A stretch of DNA of 64,000 nucleotides. Source: Streptomyces regalis. GTDB taxonomy: Bacteria; Actinomycetota; Actinomycetes; Streptomycetales; Streptomycetaceae. This document shows, one piece after another, positions 28,822 through 39,302 of this stretch. The stretch is taken from positions 62,001 to 126,000 of the forward strand of contig NZ_LLZG01000411.1 of NCBI RefSeq assembly GCF_001509475.1. Direction: 5' to 3'. The notes under the pieces are model-generated. The model ran no database searches. It saw only the letters and a program-made list of their open reading frames with translations, and was not told the origin of the DNA. How positions within the stretch are numbered: position 1 is the first letter of the stretch; every line of letters starts with the position of its first letter. The position numbers and the translations under genes are program-made.

Positions 28822-30048
28822 TCAGCCCTGGAGCCGGTTCACCGCATCGAGGACAGGAGCCACACCGTCCTCGGCGCGCAGTGCCTCGGCCAGGGCCCGG
28901 GCGCGACGGCCGTAGGACGGATCGCCGGTCGCCTGTCGTAGGGCGGCTGCCAGCGCCTCGGCCGTGAAGTTCCGCAGCGGCACAGCGCGGGGTGCCACGC
29001 CGAGGGTGACCAGACGGCCGGCCCAGAAGCCCTCGTCGAACTGGATCGGCACCGGTACGGCCGGCACCCCGGCGCGCAGCCCGGCGGCGGTCGTGCCCGC
29101 CCCGCAGTGGTGGACCACGGCGGCCAACCGCGGGAACAGCGCGGAGTGCGGCACCTCACCGATGGTCAGTACGTCGTCCCCGGCGGCCTCGAGGCCACCC
29201 CAGCCCCGCTGGATCACCCCGCGCAGCCCGGCCCGGCGCAGGGCGCCCACGACCTCGGCACTCAGCCGCGCCGGATCCGGCACGGTCGCGCTGCCCAGGC
29301 CCACGAAGACCGGCGGCGGACCGCTGTCCAGGAAGTCCCGCAGCTCGGGCGGGAGTTGGCCCTCACCGTCGTACGGCCACCAGTAACCCGCCACCTCCAG
29401 GTCCGGCCGCCAGTCGCGCGGCCGGGACACCACCAGAGGGCTGAAACCGTGCAGTACACGGCCCCTGCGCGTGCCGCGTGCCCTGCTGCGAGAGAGCCCC
29501 AGACGCGCCCGCACGTCCGGTACGGCTGCCGAGAAGACCCGCTCGATGGCCAGGCTCACGCCGTGCCCGGCGACCCGGTTCCCGACGGCTCCCCAGGAGC
29601 GGCCCCCGAGCATCGGCGGACCGAACTCCCGGGTGGGGGCGAGGGGTTGCAGCGGGACCTCGATGCTCGGCAGCGACAGGCCCTCGGCGATGGCCTGCCC
29701 CAGTGGTGCGGTGGAGCCCGCCAGGAGCAGGAGGTCACTGGACCGGGCGGCGGCCAGCATGTCGTCCGTCATCCGACCGGCCAGGGTCCGTGCCATCCCC
29801 ACCACGCGCACCAGCTTGCCGATGCCGGTCGCACTCCGGTGCAGACTCCGTCCGCGCGCCGACTCCAGTTCCGCCCGGGGATCCAGCGGCATCGGATGGA
29901 AGCGCACGCCCGACCCGGCGACCAGCCGCTCGAAGCAGCCGTGCGTGACCAGGGTGACCTCGTGTCCGGCCCGGGACAGGGCGTGCCCGAGTCCGGTGTA
30001 GGGGGCCACATCGCCCCGGGAGCCCGCCGTCATGATGGCTACGCGCAC
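28822..30048 (-). CDS. UGT/MGT-type glycosyltransferase (paralogue of the one at 24987)
   Basis: A 408-residue GT1 enzyme. Shared blocks with the other copy include TAGSRGDVAPYTGLGHAL, AAGDDVLTIGEVPHSALFPRL, HHCGAGTTAAGLRAGVPAVPVP and GFWAGRLVTLG, so the two are clear paralogues. The HHCGAGT donor motif is present. It has no adjacent MerR regulator and is divergent from the alpha-galactosidase, sharing a 200-base promoter region that holds an inverted repeat. The acceptor is unknown. Local duplication followed by divergence is the simplest origin (inference). Confidence 0.87.
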   Translation of the reverse strand: MRVAIMTAGSRGDVAPYTGLGHALSRAGHEVTLVTHGCFERLVAGSGVRFHPMPLDPRAELESARGRSLHRSATGIGKLVRVVGMARTLAGRMTDDMLAAARSSDLLLLAGSTAPLGQAIAEGLSLPSIEVPLQPLAPTREFGPPMLGGRSWGAVGNRVAGHGVSLAIERVFSAAVPDVRARLGLSRSRARGTRRGRVLHGFSPLVVSRPRDWRPDLEVAGYWWPYDGEGQLPPELRDFLDSGPPPVFVGLGSATVPDPARLSAEVVGALRRAGLRGVIQRGWGGLEAAGDDVLTIGEVPHSALFPRLAAVVHHCGAGTTAAGLRAGVPAVPVPIQFDEGFWAGRLVTLGVAPRAVPLRNFTAEALAAALRQATGDPSYGRRARALAEALRAEDGVAPVLDAVNRLQG

Positions 30049-30164
30049 GTCGGTCAGTATGGCGGCGTCCCCTGCGCAGTGCGAACGGGCCGTGAGGGAG
30101 GGGCACTTCAGCTCCGTCCCATCCGTTGACTTCGCCCTCGCGTGGCTCTACTTTCAGCGCCACG

Positions 30165-30201
30165 TGTTCGATTTTCCGACTGTTGTTTGGGATATCGAAC
30201 A
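30165..30201. promoter_or_regulatory. inverted repeat upstream of the alpha-galactosidase gene
   Basis: TGTTCGAT at 30165-30172 and ATCGAACA at 30194-30201 are perfectly complementary arms separated by 21 bases. The arms are unusually AT-rich for this genome. Position 48-84 bases before the GH27 start suggests an operator for a sugar-responsive regulator of the DeoR or LacI kind (inference). Confidence 0.5.
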
Positions 30202-30206
30202 AGCTG

Positions 30207-30238
30207 GGTGACCTCCCGCACTGGTGACCTCCCGCACT
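30207..30238 (+). repeat. perfect 16-bp tandem duplication before the GH27 ribosome site
   Basis: GGTGACCTCCCGCACT occurs twice without mismatch, at 30207-30222 and 30223-30238. The AAGGAG ribosome site begins at 30239, directly after it. It lies in the 5' untranslated or promoter region and looks like a recent slippage or duplication event. Confidence 0.85.
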
Positions 30239-30248
30239 AAGGAGCCGC

Positions 30249-32210
30249 ATGTACCCCCCGCCCCGACCTCGTCTCGTCCGCCGCTGCAGATCCACCGTCG
30301 CGCGCGCCCTCGTCCTGGCGCTCACCGCGACGGCCGCGCTCCTGTTCGCCGGGGTCGCCCCGGCCCAAGCGGCGACGACTCGTCAGATACCGGTGTCCGC
30401 CGCCCCCATGGGCTGGGCGTCCTGGAACGCCTTCGCCGCGAAGGTCGACTACAACGTCATCAAGCGGCAGGTCGACGCGTTCGTGGCCGCGGGTCTGCCC
30501 GAGGCCGGCTACGAGTACATCAACATCGACGAGGGCTGGTGGCAGGGCACCCGCGACAGCTCCGGCAACATCACCGTCGACGAGGCCGAGTGGCCGGGCG
30601 GCATGAAGGCCATCGCCGACTACATCCACAGCAAGGGCCTGAAGGCCGGCATCTACACCGATGCCGGCAAGGACGGCTGCGGCTACTACTTCCCGACCGG
30701 CCGCCCCGCCGCGCCCGGATCCGGCAGCGAGGGCCACTACGAGCAGGACATGCTGGCCTTCTCCCGGTGGGGCTTCGACTTCGTGAAGGTCGACTGGTGC
30801 GGCGGTGACGCCGAGGGCCTCGACCCGAAGACGACCTACCAGGCGATCAGCGACGCCGTGACGAAGGCGACCGCGACGACCGGCCGCCCGCTCGCCCTCT
30901 CCCTGTGCAACTGGGGCTACTCCAACCCCTGGAACTGGGCCCCGGGCATGGGCCCGATGTGGCGGACGAACACGGACATCTTCTTCCACGGCGGCACACC
31001 GTCATACAGCAACGTCCTGACTGCCTTCGACCGCAACATCCACCCCACGGCCCAGCACACCGGCTACTACAACGACCCCGACATGATGGTCGTCGGGATG
31101 AACAGCCTGAGTGCCGCCCAGAGCCGCTCCCACATGAACCTGTGGGCGATCTCCGGCGCCCCGCTGCTCGCCGGCCTCGACCTCACCACCCTCACCACCG
31201 AGTCGACGAGCATCCTCACCAACCCCGAGGTCATCGCCGTCGACCAGGACCCGCGTGGCCTCCAGGGCGTGAAGGTCGCCGAGGACGCCTCCGGTCTCCA
31301 GGTGTACGGCAAGGTCCTCGCCGGCACCGGCAACCGTGCCGTCGTGCTCCTCAACCGCACGTCGACCACGCAGAACATGACCGTCCGCTGGTCCGACCTG
31401 GGCCTCACGACCGCCTCAGCGACCGTCCGTGACCTGTGGGCCCGCCAGAACGTCGCCACGACCGGCACGAGCTACACCACCAGCGTGCCGGCGAACGGCT
31501 CCGTGATGCTCACGGTCACCGGCGGCACCGAGCAGTCCGCGAGCACGTACGACGGCACGTCGAGCTTCTCCTCGGTGGTCGCCGGAAGCGCCGGTCTGAA
31601 GACGGTCGACGTCTCCTACACCAACAACACCTCCACCGCCCGGACCGCCACCCTCACCGTCAACGGCCAGACCCCCACCAAGGTCTCCTTCCCGCCGACC
31701 GGTTCGAGCGCCGGCAACATCTCCGTCAACGTCTCCCTCGTCAAGGGCAGCACCAACACGATCTCCTTCTCCGGCGCCCCGACCCTCGACGGCATCGTCG
31801 TACGGCCGCTGCCGGGCAAGAACGGCACCCTCGTCACCGGCGCCCAGTCCGGCCGTTGCGCCGACATCAACGACAACACCATCGCCAACGGCACCGACGC
31901 CCAGCTGTGGGACTGCAGCGGCGGCCAGAACCAGGTCTGGCAGTACCACAGCACCCGCAAGGAACTCGTGGTCTACGGCAACAAGTGCCTCGACGCCTAC
32001 AACCGCGGCACCACCAACGGCACCCGGGTCGTCATCTGGGACTGCAACGGCCAGAACAACCAGAAGTGGAACATCAACAGCGACGGCACTGTCACCAACG
32101 TCAACGCGGGGCTCTGCCTCGACGCGTACGGCGCGGCCACGGCCAACGGCACGAAGCTGGTGCTCTGGTCCTGCAACGGCCAGAGCAACCAGAAGTGGAC
32201 GGTGAGCTAG
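30249..32210 (+). CDS. secreted GH27 alpha-galactosidase with CBM and ricin-type lectin repeats
   Basis: A 653-residue exported enzyme. Signal peptide to about residue 43. The GH27 barrel has [11 protein letters not shown], the nucleophile Asp at about residue 182 (KVDWCGG), and the acid/base Asp at about 278 ([11 protein letters not shown]). A C-terminal Greek-key barrel domain follows, then a CBM35-like beta-sandwich near residues 425-525. A ricin-B/CBM13 domain (residues about 525-653) has three QxW repeats: QVW, QKW, QKW. It releases terminal alpha-galactose from plant galactomannans or raffinose-type sugars. AAGGAG lies four bases before the ATG. Promoter repeats suggest sugar regulation. 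Confidence 0.92.
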   Translation: MYPPPRPRLVRRCRSTVARALVLALTATAALLFAGVAPAQAATTRQIPVSAAPMGWASWNAFAAKVDYNVIKRQVDAFVAAGLPEAGYEYINIDEGWWQGTRDSSGNITVDEAEWPGGMKAIADYIHSKGLKAGIYTDAGKDGCGYYFPTGRPAAPGSGSEGHYEQDMLAFSRWGFDFVKVDWCGGDAEGLDPKTTYQAISDAVTKATATTGRPLALSLCNWGYSNPWNWAPGMGPMWRTNTDIFFHGGTPSYSNVLTAFDRNIHPTAQHTGYYNDPDMMVVGMNSLSAAQSRSHMNLWAISGAPLLAGLDLTTLTTESTSILTNPEVIAVDQDPRGLQGVKVAEDASGLQVYGKVLAGTGNRAVVLLNRTSTTQNMTVRWSDLGLTTASATVRDLWARQNVATTGTSYTTSVPANGSVMLTVTGGTEQSASTYDGTSSFSSVVAGSAGLKTVDVSYTNNTSTARTATLTVNGQTPTKVSFPPTGSSAGNISVNVSLVKGSTNTISFSGAPTLDGIVVRPLPGKNGTLVTGAQSGRCADINDNTIANGTDAQLWDCSGGQNQVWQYHSTRKELVVYGNKCLDAYNRGTTNGTRVVIWDCNGQNNQKWNINSDGTVTNVNAGLCLDAYGAATANGTKLVLWSCNGQSNQKWTVS

Positions 32211-32217
32211 CGCAGTC

Positions 32218-32412
32218 CTAAGCGAGGCACACGACAAGGAGACCGAAGGCCAAGGCGCAGGTCAGCAGCCAGCCGGCCAGCAGACGGCGCCGCAGATCGC
32301 GGTATCTCGCCTCGTACTCGTCCCGCAGCCTTCCGGCACGCGCCGCCGTGTGCTGCCAGGAGGCGTGGGCGAGTGCGAGGTATTACGTCGTTCAGGAACT
32401 TGTCCGTGATGC

Positions 32413-32416
<4 letters not shown>
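32218..32416 (-). pseudogene. frameshifted small membrane protein downstream of cytochrome oxidase subunit I
   Basis: GTG at 32416 overlaps the subunit I stop (GTGA) and opens [10 protein letters not shown]. After about 12 codons a different frame carries the rest: [19 protein letters not shown], then one hydrophobic helix ([20 protein letters not shown]) and a stop at 32218. A TAA at 32383-32385 blocks the second frame from starting alone. The two halves together make a plausible 65-residue one-helix protein, so an indel near 32377-32390 has broken it. No family name can be given. Confidence 0.6.
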
Positions 32417-34024
<1,608 letters not shown>

Positions 34025-34129
34025 GCCCCGCCTGTGTCCGCGCCCCGCCCGGACGTCACACTCGAGGGACGCGACGAGAATCACGGAAACGGGTGTGACG
34101 ATCCGGCGAGTGCCGGACACGAACGGAAC

Positions 34130-34663
34130 ATGAGCAACGACGAGATCTTCGCCGCTGCCTATCGCGAGCACTACTGGGCGGTCAGCCGCTATGTCGCGCG
34201 GCGACTGGACGGGCGCATGACTGAGGTCGAGGAAGTGGTGGCGGAGGTGTTCACCGTCGCCTGGCGACGCCGGGCCGACCTCCCGGCCTCGCCGCTGCCC
34301 TGGCTGTACGGCGTGGCACGCAACTGCCTGGCGAACGCGGTACGCGGCTACGGGCGACGCCGTCGCCTGGTCGACCGGCTCGGCAACGACGAGACCGCGC
34401 ACGGCCGGCACATCGTGGCCAGCCCCGACACGGAGGCGCCGGGCGCCTGGGTGCACGAGGCGCTGAACCGGCTGTCCCCGGCCGACCAGGAGGTGCTGCG
34501 GCTGACGGCGTGGGAGGAACTGGGCGTCGAGGAGGTCGCCGTGGCCCTCGGCTGCGGCAGGCGGGCCGCGGCCATGCGGCTGCACCGGGCCCGGCGCCGG
34601 CTGAGCGCCGAGATCGACCGTATCTGCCCGCCGACCGTGTCCAAGGAACGAAGCCATGGCTGA
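34130..34663 (+). CDS. ECF-type RNA polymerase sigma factor
   Basis: A 177-residue ECF sigma factor. Region 2 is [20 protein letters not shown] then [19 protein letters not shown] and [15 protein letters not shown]. Region 4 is [47 protein letters not shown]. Start ATG 34130 is chosen by homology because upstream codons match no family. The next gene overlaps by eight bases and encodes a one-helix protein of the sort that often accompanies these sigma factors. It probably directs a small regulon; the inducing signal is unknown. Confidence 0.87.
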   Translation: MSNDEIFAAAYREHYWAVSRYVARRLDGRMTEVEEVVAEVFTVAWRRRADLPASPLPWLYGVARNCLANAVRGYGRRRRLVDRLGNDETAHGRHIVASPDTEAPGAWVHEALNRLSPADQEVLRLTAWEELGVEEVAVALGCGRRAAAMRLHRARRRLSAEIDRICPPTVSKERSHG

Positions 34664-35612
34664 CGAACTCGAACTTCTGCGCCGTGCCAACCCGGTACCG
34701 GTCGACGCCCCCCACTTCGGCGACGGCCCCCTCGACCACCACGCCGAGCGGCAGCTCGACCGGCTGATGCGGGAGCGGCCCTCCCGTCGCCCGCGGCTGC
34801 TCTGGGGCCTGGCAGCCGCGGCCGTCGTCGCCGCGCTCGTGTCGGCTCTGCTGTTCACCGGCCAGACGACCGCCCCCGCGGTGGCCGCACCCCGCCCGCT
34901 GCTCGTGCAGGCCGACTCCACCCCCGTATCCCTGAAAACCCTGGCCGATCGGGCGCAGGAGACCGCGGCCGACGGTGCGCCGAAGCTCCGCAAGGGCACG
35001 CATGTGCAGTCGTGGAGCATGGGCATGAGCGACGACAAGCCGCCGATCACGCTTCCCGAGGAGCGCATCGTGCGCTGGAACGCCGACGACAGCCACACGG
35101 AACTCGTCGTGGCGACCGACCCGCGGCACCCGGGCCGGCCGGTCCTCGGCGGCGAAGGGGAACTCGTCGAGGACGGCCATGTCCTCAGCAGGCAGACCTA
35201 CCCGCCCAGTTGGAGCGACGCCCCGCCGCAGTCGCCGCCTCCGACCGGCACCGCCCGTCTGCGTGCCTACCTGCAGGAGGCCGCGTACAGCAGGACCGCG
35301 CTGAACACCGGCGAGCTCCTTGACGCCGTCGCCTCGCTCCTCGACACCTGGACCCTCGGCGCCCGCGAGTCGGCGACGCTCGCGCGGCTCCTCGCGGACA
35401 CCGAGGGGCTCAAGCCCGTCGGTCAGCTGACGGACCGGCTCGGGCGGCGCGGACAGGCGTACGTGTACGAGGGGCCCGGCGCCCGCCGCATGCTGATCAT
35501 GGACCCGGCCACCGGTGCCGTGCTCGGCCTGGAGACCACCTACACGAAGGCGGAACCGGAGTACGGCGTCAAGGCAGGCGACGTGATGTCGTACCGCGCC
35601 TGGATGCGCTGA
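34656..35612 (+). CDS. CU044_5270-type membrane protein, sigma factor partner
   Basis: A 318-residue single-pass protein. Residues 1-45 are cytoplasmic and acidic/basic mixed ([16 protein letters not shown] is the characteristic family start). One membrane helix follows near residues 48-68 ([20 protein letters not shown]), then a large outer domain. The outer domain contains repeated Leu-rich helices and a C-terminal [28 protein letters not shown] strand region. Members of this family nearly always sit just downstream of an ECF sigma gene in actinobacteria and may act as anti-sigma factors, although no zinc motif is visible here. The eight-base overlap implies coupled translation. Confidence 0.82.
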   Translation: MADELELLRRANPVPVDAPHFGDGPLDHHAERQLDRLMRERPSRRPRLLWGLAAAAVVAALVSALLFTGQTTAPAVAAPRPLLVQADSTPVSLKTLADRAQETAADGAPKLRKGTHVQSWSMGMSDDKPPITLPEERIVRWNADDSHTELVVATDPRHPGRPVLGGEGELVEDGHVLSRQTYPPSWSDAPPQSPPPTGTARLRAYLQEAAYSRTALNTGELLDAVASLLDTWTLGARESATLARLLADTEGLKPVGQLTDRLGRRGQAYVYEGPGARRMLIMDPATGAVLGLETTYTKAEPEYGVKAGDVMSYRAWMR

Positions 35613-35622
35613 TCCGGAGCCA

Positions 35623-36471
35623 TCACACCCCGAGCTGCCGGGCGGCCGCGTCCACGGTCTGCTCCAGCAGCGTGGCGATGGTCATCGGACCGACGCCGCC
35701 CGGCACCGGAGTGATGAGCGAGGCCCGCTCGACGGCGGAGTCGAAGTCGACGTCGCCGACGTTCCCCGCGTTGTAGCCGGCGTCGATCACGACAGCGCCG
35801 GGCTTGATGTCCTGGCCGCGGATCAGCCGCGGCCGGCCCACGGCGGCGACCACGATGTCCGCCTCACGGACGGCCGCGGACAGATCCGCCGTACGGGAGT
35901 GGCAGTACGTCACCGTCGCATCGCGGGCCAGGAGCAGCATGCCGGCCGGCTTGCCGAGGATCGCGCTGCGGCCGACGACCACGGCACGCCTGCCGGCCGG
36001 GTCGACGCCGTACTCGTCGAGCAGCCGCATGATCCCGCCGGGCGTGCACGACACGAACCCCGGCAGCCCGAAGCTCATCGTCGCGAACGAGGCGAAGGTG
36101 ACACCGTCGACGTCCTTCTCCGGCGCGATCGCCTCGAACGCCGCCCGCTCGTCGATGTGCGGGCCCATCGGGTGCTGGAGCAGGATGCCGTGCACGGCGG
36201 GGTCGGCCGACAGGTCGCGCAGGGTGCCGACGAGCTGTTCCGTGGTGGTGTCGGCGGGCAGCGGCACGTGGCGTGAGGTGATGCCGGCCTTGCGGCAGCG
36301 GTTCTGCTTCATGCGGACGTACGTCACGGACGCGGGGTCCTCGCCGACCAGCACGGTCGCGAGGCAGGGCGCGGTGCCGGTGCGTTCGGTGAGGTCGGCC
36401 GCCTTCTTCGCGGCCTCGTCGACGATCCGCCGGGCGAGCGCGGTGCCGTCCATGAGCCGGGCCTGAGACAT
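35623..36471 (-). CDS. folD: bifunctional methylenetetrahydrofolate dehydrogenase/methenyl-THF cyclohydrolase
   Basis: A complete 282-residue FolD. It interconverts 5,10-methylene-THF and 10-formyl-THF with NADP. Motifs are VGEDPASVTYVRMKQNRCRKAGI with the catalytic Lys, GILLQHPMGPHID, PEKDVDGVTF, the NADP site VVVGRSAILGKPAGMLL, and the C-terminal PGGVGPMTIATLLEQTV. It supports purine synthesis and one-carbon balance. AGGAG lies six bases before the ATG. The leader upstream is a ZTP-type riboswitch whose last helix can pair with this ribosome site. Confidence 0.95.
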   Translation of the reverse strand: MSQARLMDGTALARRIVDEAAKKAADLTERTGTAPCLATVLVGEDPASVTYVRMKQNRCRKAGITSRHVPLPADTTTEQLVGTLRDLSADPAVHGILLQHPMGPHIDERAAFEAIAPEKDVDGVTFASFATMSFGLPGFVSCTPGGIMRLLDEYGVDPAGRRAVVVGRSAILGKPAGMLLLARDATVTYCHSRTADLSAAVREADIVVAAVGRPRLIRGQDIKPGAVVIDAGYNAGNVGDVDFDSAVERASLITPVPGGVGPMTIATLLEQTVDAAARQLGV

Positions 36472-36592
36472 GATCCACTCCTGGGCTTGTTGTCCGGTTC
36501 GCCCAGGCGCACGGCATCGACTCAGCGTCGACTTCGTCAGGGGCCGCTCCCCGGTGGTGCTCCACCTCAGCGCCAGTCACGGCCCACGGCCA
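36472..36592 (-). promoter_or_regulatory. ZTP (pfl motif) riboswitch controlling folD
   Basis: Reading the minus strand from 36592 down, the leader shows the conserved pfl pieces in order: GACTGGCG, then GGTGGA...CCACCGGGGA, a variable linker, and CCGTGCGCCTGGGC at about 36501-36515. These are the two conserved halves of the ZTP aptamer, which senses the folate-stress alarmone ZMP/ZTP and is known upstream of folD. The aptamer end GCCTGGGC (36501 side) is complementary to GCCCAGG at 36480-36486. That segment includes part of the folD AGGAG site, so translation control by sequestration is likely. Confidence 0.85.
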
Positions 36593-36699
36593 ACCCTAAC
36601 GGAGGCGGCCCCCCGGCACAGCAAGACTTACGGCACCATGGCGTGCGTGATCGTCTTCCTGGTCTGGCTCTGGGTCAGCCCTACATACCGCCGCGCGGC

Positions 36700-37069
36700 A
36701 CCCGCAGTTGTACGAGGCGAAGTCGGCGACGTGGAACGCGAAGCCCGCGGAGGCGATCATCCAGATCAGCAGGGCGAGGAAGCTGCCCGGAGTGATCCAC
36801 CTGAAGCCGCGCACCCTGACGTCGGGAGTCGCCCAGTACAGGATCGCGATCATGGTGGCCACCAGGACGGGCCGCTTGGCGATGTCCCAGACCGTCAGGG
36901 CCGTGTCCCCGATGCCCAGCGTGGAGCCGACCTGGCGGGCCAGGGCGCCGGTGAACACGACGATCAGCGCGACGGTCACCGTGAGCCGGATCGGGAGGAT
37001 CTTCCACACGGGGCGTCCCTCGGGCATGTCGTAGACCGCGTTGGCGGTGCGGACGAAGGCCGCGACACA
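36700..37069 (-). pseudogene. YihY/BrkB-family membrane protein, internal fragment
   Basis: Only the middle and C-terminal third of a YihY/BrkB-type inner-membrane protein is recognisable: AAFVRTANAVYDMPEGRPVWK, then LGIGDTALTVWDIAKRPVL, VRGFRWITPGSFLALLIWM and ASAGFAFHVADFASYN. The N-terminal helices and the usual C-terminal tail are absent. The stretch between VTVALIVV and FTGALARQ is shorter than in the family, so it has also lost internal residues. No start codon with a ribosome site fits. The flanks (36593-36699 and 37070-37221) show no convincing gene, so this 750-base interval is a decayed region. Confidence 0.7.
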
Positions 37070-37221
37070 GCCGGACGCCGACCAACGTCGATCCCGACAC
37101 CGAATCGCCGGACACCTGGCGGGAGTTGGGCCTGCCCGGGACCACCACTGTCTCCGCACGCCGAGAAGGTCCGGGTCGGTCACGAACCGACCTGGACCTT
37201 ACGTCCCTTCCTGCTCGTCTC

Positions 37222-37587
37222 CTACTCGTCCCATGCCTCGATCAGGATCTGCTGGGAGATCTTGCCGTCGCGCAGCGTGACCATCGACTCGGACAGGACA
37301 CGGACCCCGTCCGCGTACTCACAGGACTCGCTGTAGGCCGCGCGGTCACCCTGGATCACGCATCCCTCCAGCTTGTGCGTCATGTCGCGGCTGTAGACGT
37401 CGCTCAGCATGTCGGCGATCTCGCCTCGGCCGTGCAGAACCTTGGGGTGGCTCGGCTGGGTGTTGCGGTTCACGACGCGTAGCTCCGCGTCGTCCGTGTA
37501 CAGCGACAGCAGCGTGTCCGGGGTCTGTCCCTCTATGCCCCGGCGCAGTGTTTCGGTGTCGAACGAGGGGCTTGTGGCTGTGCCCAT
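37222..37587 (-). CDS. SnoaL-like / NTF2-fold protein
   Basis: A 121-residue protein of the SnoaL/NTF2 alpha-beta barrel superfamily. The pattern is TPDTLLSLYTDDAELRVVNR, then a mid loop and the strands GCVIQGDRAAYSESCEYADG, VRVLSESMVTLRDGKISQQI. Such proteins are polyketide cyclases, isomerases or binding proteins. No catalytic residue can be assigned. A strong GGAGGAGGT site precedes the ATG at 37587. It appears to stand alone. Confidence 0.8.
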   Translation of the reverse strand: MGTATSPSFDTETLRRGIEGQTPDTLLSLYTDDAELRVVNRNTQPSHPKVLHGRGEIADMLSDVYSRDMTHKLEGCVIQGDRAAYSESCEYADGVRVLSESMVTLRDGKISQQILIEAWDE

Positions 37588-37757
37588 GGTGACCTCCTCC
37601 GAGGCCCGCGGCAGGGCGAGGTGCGGACCGCGAAAGCCTCTCCTCCGAGGCTCCTCTGCCCCGGCGGACTCGGCAAGCGCAGCCGAAGCGGTGCGCCTGA
37701 CGAGTGAGCGGCGCCGGGCGGCCGTGTCCGGCGCCGGGTCGCCGCGTTGCAGAAAGC

Positions 37758-38015
37758 ATGATCTCAACACGACGTATCGTCGCCGCCGTTGGTCTGGCCG
37801 CCGGAATCACCGGACTCACCGTGCCGATGGCGAACGCGGCCGACGTGAACGCCCCCAAGGCGACCGCCCCCCAGGCCGGCTCGCTGAACCCGGTCGCCAC
37901 GCTCGACTCGCTCGCCACGACCGGCATCCCCGAGGAGCACAAGCAGCGGGTCCCGCGGCTCTCTCAGCACCTGGGCCACCTCAACCACCTCAACGGCCTG
38001 AAGCAGCTCCCCTAG
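37758..38015 (+). CDS. small secreted actinobacterial peptide
   Basis: An 85-residue precursor. The signal peptide MISTRRIVAAVGLAAGITG continues to a probable cleavage after ANA near residue 28. The mature peptide of about 57 residues is Leu/His/Asn-rich at its end (LSQHLGHLNHLNGLKQLP) and contains no cysteine. No function is recognised; many Streptomyces encode similar small exported proteins. A purine-rich AGAAAG precedes the ATG. Transcription would stop at the hairpin 38045-38076. Confidence 0.7.
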   Translation: MISTRRIVAAVGLAAGITGLTVPMANAADVNAPKATAPQAGSLNPVATLDSLATTGIPEEHKQRVPRLSQHLGHLNHLNGLKQLP

Positions 38016-38039
38016 GTCACCGTCCCAGGTCACCGTCCC
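38014..38039 (+). repeat. 13-bp tandem direct repeat
   Basis: AGGTCACCGTCCC occurs twice in a row at 38014-38026 and 38027-38039. The first copy begins within the stop codon of the small secreted peptide. It lies directly before the terminator hairpin. Confidence 0.85.
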
Positions 38040-38044
38040 ACAGC

Positions 38045-38076
38045 AAGGGCCGCCCGGATCTCGCCGGGCGGCCCTT
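38045..38076. terminator. bidirectional terminator
   Basis: AAGGGCCGCCCGG (38045-38057) and CCGGGCGGCCCTT (38064-38076) form a perfect 13-bp stem with a six-base loop. It separates the secreted peptide gene from the convergent siderophore operon. It can serve both strands because AA and TT flank the stem. Confidence 0.85.
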
Positions 38077-38102
38077 CGTGCGTGCGGAGAGTGACGTGCC
38101 GA

Positions 38103-39302
38103 CTACCCTGCGGCGCTCAGGAAATGGAAGCCCGGCCTGGGGTGCATCAGGAAGTCGTGGTGGGAGATGTTCCAGGCGTAGGCCCCCGCCAGCGAGAACG
38201 CCACCCGGTCCCCGGCCCTGAGCCCGGACGCGGGCACATGGCGGGCCAGCACGTCCTTCGGTGTGCACAGCTGGCCGGCCAGGGTGACCCGCTCGCCCTC
38301 GGCGGCAGGGCGCGGCCACGGATGCGGCCAGGTGTCCACCGGCAGTACGGCAGCGGGCTGGTCGTGTCCCTTGGTCGCCGGGGTCCGCAGATGATGCGTG
38401 CCGCCCCGCACGACGCCGAACTCCTCGCCGTGACTGCGCTTCACGTCCAGTACTTCGGTGGCGTACCAGCCGCAGTACGCCGTCAGCGCCCGGCCCGGTT
38501 CGATGCGCAGCGTCAGCTCCGGGTGCTCCTCGCTCAGCCGGGCGAGCCCCTTGCCGTACGCGGCCCAGTCGAAGCGGCGCTCCGGGTCGGCGTAGTCGAC
38601 GTGCATGCCGCCGCCGACGTTCACCTCGGCGAGCGGCACGCCCAAGCCGGTCGCCCAGGTCACGATCGACTCCGCGACCGCGACCTGCTCGGCCGCCTCC
38701 AGGCCGCTGGCCAAGTGGGCGTGGATGCCGCGCAGTTCGAGGTTCGGATACGTCCCGTCGGTGAGGGCACGTACGGCCTCGACGGCCTGGGCCGGGTCCA
38801 TACCGAACGGTGTCGGACGCCCGCCCATGGCCAGCGAGCTGCCCGCCAACGACCCGTCCGCCACCGGCAGGTTGACCCGGAGCAGCACCGCCACCCGGCG
38901 ACCCGGAGCGTACGTCCGGGCCAACTCGGCCAGCATGCGCAGCTCGTACGCGCTCTCGACGTGGAAGCGCTCGACTCCCGTCTCCAGCGCGGCCGTCACC
39001 TCGTCCGGCGTCTTGCCGGGGCCGCCGAAGGCGAGCGGGCGGCCCGGCACCGCCCCCGCGACATGGGCGAGTTCGCCGCCGGAGGAGACCTCGTAGCCGT
39101 CGACGTACGGACCGAGCGCGGCGAGGATCTCCGGCTCCGGGTTGGCCTTGGCGGCGTAGTACAGCTCGACCCGCTCGGGCAGGGCCTCCCGCACGGCGGC
39201 GGCGTGCGTGCGCAGGGCCGTCAAGTCGTAGACGTAGGCGGGAAGTTCGCCGGACGGCAGGGACAGGACGCGGTCGCGGACCGCGGGTGTGGGCTCGGTC
39301 AT
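38103..39302 (-). CDS. type III PLP-dependent decarboxylase of a NIS siderophore operon
   Basis: A 399-residue enzyme of the diaminopimelate/ornithine decarboxylase fold. The PLP lysine is at about residue 52 (YYAAKANPEPEILAAL). Other motifs are GELAHVAGAV, the Gly-rich NVGGGMHVDYADPERRFDW and PGRALTAYCGWYATEVL. In achromobactin and staphyloferrin B pathways a similar enzyme (AcsE/SbnH) decarboxylates a citryl-amino-acid intermediate, so that role is inferred here. It is the last gene of the operon and its start overlaps the upstream synthetase stop. The terminator lies 27 bases beyond its stop. Confidence 0.88.
   Translation of the reverse strand: MTEPTPAVRDRVLSLPSGELPAYVYDLTALRTHAAAVREALPERVELYYAAKANPEPEILAALGPYVDGYEVSSGGELAHVAGAVPGRPLAFGGPGKTPDEVTAALETGVERFHVESAYELRMLAELARTYAPGRRVAVLLRVNLPVADGSLAGSSLAMGGRPTPFGMDPAQAVEAVRALTDGTYPNLELRGIHAHLASGLEAAEQVAVAESIVTWATGLGVPLAEVNVGGGMHVDYADPERRFDWAAYGKGLARLSEEHPELTLRIEPGRALTAYCGWYATEVLDVKRSHGEEFGVVRGGTHHLRTPATKGHDQPAAVLPVDTWPHPWPRPAAEGERVTLAGQLCTPKDVLARHVPASGLRAGDRVAFSLAGAYAWNISHHDFLMHPRPGFHFLSAAG

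Noticed and set aside
30207..30238. CRISPR-like direct repeats
   Set aside because: There are only two adjacent 16-bp copies with no spacer; no CRISPR array or cas gene exists in the window.
37084..37140. Possible amidohydrolase N-terminus on the plus strand
   Set aside because: Only about 20 residues resemble the family and the catalytic HTH motif is missing, so it is mentioned only as part of the decayed interval.
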